Assembly (NCBI GenBank): GCA_017853835.1
Contig: JAFMIU010000020.1
Location: 1-45,236, forward strand
DNA: 45,236 nt
Reading direction: 5' to 3'
From: Pirellulales bacterium
GTDB lineage: Bacteria > Planctomycetota > Planctomycetia > Pirellulales > UBA1268
The notes below the pieces were generated by a model. The model was not told where the DNA came from. It worked only from the letters and a program-made list of their open reading frames with translations, and searched no databases. Positions within the stretch are counted from its first letter, which is position 1. Every line of letters begins with the position of its first letter. Below, piece after piece: positions 42,718 to 45,236 of this stretch. The translations under genes were made by a program, and so were the position numbers.

Positions 42718-44472
42718 ATGGTCGCCACCGATGAACGCCGCACCGCGGCGAAGCGATCGAAACGCACGAAGCCGCGCGGCGGCGATACCCCCGATCCGTC
42801 GGCCGAGGGCACCGCACGGCCCCGGTCGCCGCATGCGACACGCCGCCCCAAGCCACCACGGGTGACCGCCCGCGAGGCATCGGCCGCCATCGAACGGCTT
42901 GCCGACACGTGCGGCACGCTCGACGGACGGGATCGCCTGCGACGGCTTGGCCGGCTCGTCAACAAGGGAAGCCGCAACGCCCAGCGCATGGGCTTCATCG
43001 AGACCGCCATTGGCGAGACGCTCGACGAGGCTTCTCGATCATCCGAGGGCGTGCGCTGGGCGGCATGCGAGGCCGCGACCTGGGCCCTTGCGTGGATGGC
43101 CCGCACGAAGCGCGCCGGGGGATCGGCCGGTGGTATCTTGGAGCGGCTCGTGGGCGAAGCCCGCACCGCGCAGGCGCTGTTGGCCACGGGCGACACCCAT
43201 GCGGTGCGATTCCTGCTCGTGGTGGCGTGGCTCTTTCGAGACGTCGAGGCCTGTCGCTGCCTGGAGGAGGGGGCCGCCGCCACCGTGGCCGCCGAAATCG
43301 AGCGTCTCGTGTCGGACGACGGCGTGGTGAAGGTGTCGGGTTCGGCGGCGATGGTCGATCGCGTTCTTCGATGGACGGCGATCCGCGACGTGATCGGATC
43401 GCGGCGCGGCGGGATCTGGCCGGCGGCGATCGAAACGCGGTGGCGCATGGCCGCCACCACCGCGCTTCGCCTGCTTGGCGCACGGGGCCGCATGCTCGCC
43501 GGAGCCGGGCGGATGCCCGATTGCTTCACGGCGCCCCTGCTCGATGCCGTGGCGGACCTGGGTGGCCGTCGTGGCCGCACGGCCCGGGCCCTTCGTGATG
43601 GCTTCACGAAGGCAGACGCCGCCCGATTGCTTCCGCGTGATCTCCACGACGCAGCCTCGGGCGTGGCCATCCTCCGCACGGGGTGGGATCGCCGGAGCGT
43701 GCGGGTGATGCTCGATTACCGGCATCCCGTGCCGCGGCTCGAGATTGCCGTCGGCGATCGCCTTGTCTTCGACGGGCCGTGGCAGTGGGAGGCGTGGGTC
43801 GACGGTCGGGCCTCCGACGCCGAGGCGGCCTGGTCGGTATCGTGCTGGGAATCGGATCGAAAAGCCACCTTCATCGAGATCACGACGCCGCTGACCAACG
43901 GGCTATTCATCGAACGCCACCTCGTGGTGCTGCCGCAGGATCGTGTCGTGCTGCTCGGCGACACCATCACGACGCACGACGACACGCCCGCCGGTGCCCT
44001 CCGGTATCGGGGTGTCGTGCCGATGGCCGCATCACTCGAATCGCAGGGCGAGGAGGAGACCCGCGAGGTGCGGGGCTTCGACACGGCGGCGCGGTTCCTG
44101 GCGCTGCCGCTGGCGCTGCAGGAATGGCGGAGTGGCGGCCGGGGGGATCTCGAGGCGGCCGACGGCGGGCTCGTGCTCTCGCAGGAGGGGGGCGGTCGCC
44201 TCCACGCGCCGCTCTGGCTCGACTTCGACGCCTCACGGATCGGGAAGCCGCTCACGTGGCGGCAGCTCACCGTCGCCGACACCAGGGTGATCCTCCCGCC
44301 GCATCAGGCCGTGGGGTATCGCGTGCAGGCCGGGCTCGAGCAGTGGGTCGTGTATCGGGCGCTCGACGTGGCCCGCAACCGCACGCTCCTGGGATGCAAC
44401 GTCGCCTGCGAGTTCTTCCTCGGTCGCATTCGCAAGAGCGGCGAGGTGGCACGGACGCTCGAGATTCAGTGA
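42718..44472 (+). CDS. Unrecognised 584-residue protein, possibly heparinase II/III-like
   Basis: The N-terminal 55 residues are Arg/Pro/Lys-rich and disordered. Residues about 55-330 are helical and Ala/Arg-rich (LVVAWLFRDVEACRCLEEGA). The last 240 residues look beta-rich with regular Trp/Asp/Gly strands (FDGPWQWEAWVDGR, FIERHLVVLPQDRVVLLGDT). An alpha-toroid followed by a beta-sandwich is the plan of heparinase II/III-type lyases, but I see no catalytic motif and no signal peptide, so this is only a shape comparison. ATG 42718 has GGAGAG upstream. The next gene overlaps its stop codon. Confidence 0.6.
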   Translation: MVATDERRTAAKRSKRTKPRGGDTPDPSAEGTARPRSPHATRRPKPPRVTAREASAAIERLADTCGTLDGRDRLRRLGRLVNKGSRNAQRMGFIETAIGETLDEASRSSEGVRWAACEAATWALAWMARTKRAGGSAGGILERLVGEARTAQALLATGDTHAVRFLLVVAWLFRDVEACRCLEEGAAATVAAEIERLVSDDGVVKVSGSAAMVDRVLRWTAIRDVIGSRRGGIWPAAIETRWRMAATTALRLLGARGRMLAGAGRMPDCFTAPLLDAVADLGGRRGRTARALRDGFTKADAARLLPRDLHDAASGVAILRTGWDRRSVRVMLDYRHPVPRLEIAVGDRLVFDGPWQWEAWVDGRASDAEAAWSVSCWESDRKATFIEITTPLTNGLFIERHLVVLPQDRVVLLGDTITTHDDTPAGALRYRGVVPMAASLESQGEEETREVRGFDTAARFLALPLALQEWRSGGRGDLEAADGGLVLSQEGGGRLHAPLWLDFDASRIGKPLTWRQLTVADTRVILPPHQAVGYRVQAGLEQWVVYRALDVARNRTLLGCNVACEFFLGRIRKSGEVARTLEIQ

Positions 44473-45200
44473 CGGGGCCAGCCGCCGTGGACGACCTGAT
44501 GCGACGCCGCCTGACGGCCACCATCCAGGACGTGCGTGGTCGCATTGGCGAGGCCTGCCGGCGGGCGGGGCGTTCAGCCGACGACGTTCGGCTCGTTGCG
44601 GTGACGAAATATGTGGACGACGCCATGACCCGGCTCGTGGCGGAGTGCGGGTGTGGCGACCTCGCGGAGAGCCGCCCCCAGCGACTCTGGGAGAAGGCTG
44701 CGGCACTCGCCGACGTGGCCCCGCCGGTGCGGTGGCATCTCGTGGGCCACCTGCAGCGAAACAAGGTGCGGCGGACGCTCCCGGTGGTGGCGCTCGTGCA
44801 GTCGCTCGACAGCATGCGGCTGCTCGAGGCAGTGAACAGCGAAGCCGCCATGCGTGGGCGCGTGTGCGACGTGCTCGTGGAAGTGAACCTCTCCGGGGAG
44901 CCGCAGCGGTCGGGGGTGGCCGTGGCTGATCTGCCGCCGCTCGTCGACGCCGCGCGTGTGGCATCGCACGTGCGGCTCCGTGGACTCATGGGCATGGCGA
45001 CCCACCCCGATGCCGCCGAAGCCGATGCCCGCCGTGATTTCGCACGGCTCCGTGAACTCCGGGATCGCCTCGCTGCCACGGTGGGCCACGACGCCCTTGC
45101 GGAGCTCTCGATGGGCATGAGCGGGGATTTCGAGGCGGCCATCGCCGAGGGCTCGACCATGGTTCGGGTCGGCTCGCTGTTGTTCGACGGCGTGGTGTAG
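44469..45200 (+). CDS. YggS/PROSC-family pyridoxal-phosphate homeostasis protein
   Basis: A protein of about 243 residues, an alanine-racemase-type TIM barrel without racemase domain 2. Motifs: VRLVAVTKYV with the PLP-binding Lys, WHLVGHLQRNKVRR, VLVEVNLSGEPQRSG, LRGLMGMATH, and LSMGMSGDFEAAIAEGSTMVR for the phosphate group. It binds PLP and buffers amino/keto-acid pools. The usual GENRVQE motif reads AESRPQRLWE. GTG 44469 overlaps the preceding stop (GTGA); GTG 44487 and ATG 44499 are alternatives. The last 36 bases of the window hold nothing identifiable. Confidence 0.92.
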   Translation: MTGPAAVDDLMRRRLTATIQDVRGRIGEACRRAGRSADDVRLVAVTKYVDDAMTRLVAECGCGDLAESRPQRLWEKAAALADVAPPVRWHLVGHLQRNKVRRTLPVVALVQSLDSMRLLEAVNSEAAMRGRVCDVLVEVNLSGEPQRSGVAVADLPPLVDAARVASHVRLRGLMGMATHPDAAEADARRDFARLRELRDRLAATVGHDALAELSMGMSGDFEAAIAEGSTMVRVGSLLFDGVV

Positions 45201-45236
45201 CCGGCGACGCGCCTCGGGCTCAGCTCGCCCGGGCCA

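Overview
This is a GC-rich chromosomal window, almost certainly from a planctomycete and probably Pirellulales-like. The signs are a cytochrome/DUF1549/DUF1553 gene followed by a DUF1501 gene, several PEP-CTERM exported proteins, many divergent housekeeping genes in short overlapping runs, an LpxL-type acyltransferase and a HemQ-type haem enzyme. I see no insertion sequence, integrase, phage gene or CRISPR array. Forty-one genes or gene fragments are supported, 40 protein-coding (one cut by the window edge) and one tRNA.

Layout. 1-1.5 kb: two tandem PEP-CTERM genes, each with its own terminator. 1.6 kb: initiator tRNA (minus). 1.8-3.9 kb: a membrane-anchored squalene-cyclase-like protein and a small membrane protein. 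3.95-7.4 kb: DUF2891 gene, fused pxpB-pxpC and pxpA (5-oxoproline use). 7.4-8.5 kb (minus): trmL and a flavin oxidase. 8.6-15 kb: a long plus-strand run with ispG, rimO, pgsA, a CPBP protease, an LpxL-like acyltransferase, a Rieske ferredoxin and a double-GNAT protein. 15.4-17.2 kb (minus): lipoprotein peptidase and a receiver-like protein. 17.4-21.4 kb: cell-wall group (MurE-like ligase, murB, ftsQ-like) and an isochorismatase-family hydrolase. 21.4-25.6 kb (minus): tsaE, thiL, HtrA protease and a membrane-bound oxidoreductase-like protein. 25.7-34.9 kb: cinA, a second HtrA, the PSCyt1/DUF1553-DUF1501 pair, a PEP-CTERM gene with a strong terminator and a TIM-barrel protein. 35.3-40.5 kb (minus): the most interesting locus. 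40.7-45.2 kb: hemQ, a YdjY-like exported protein (minus), an unrecognised 584-residue protein and a YggS-family PLP protein.

The standout system is the minus-strand operon 40508-35289. It has a WXG100-like protein, a 202-residue cysteine-containing helical protein, a second small WxD protein, and a 1344-residue coiled-coil ATPase with one intact and two apparently degenerate FtsK/SpoIIIE-type modules. This looks like a type VII secretion-related machine in a diderm, but no canonical membrane components are present in the window.

A second unexplained signal is a family of short hairpins that occurs, mostly as inverted pairs, at three places (15.1-15.35, 34.98-35.22 and 41.8 kb). All three places lie between convergent genes. 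The hairpin arms change together (GGCC/GGCC against CGGC/GCCG) around a GTNA loop, which suggests the structure is under selection. A third signal is a shared terminator motif behind all three PEP-CTERM genes.

All assignments come from reading the sequence and recalling families; no database search was run.
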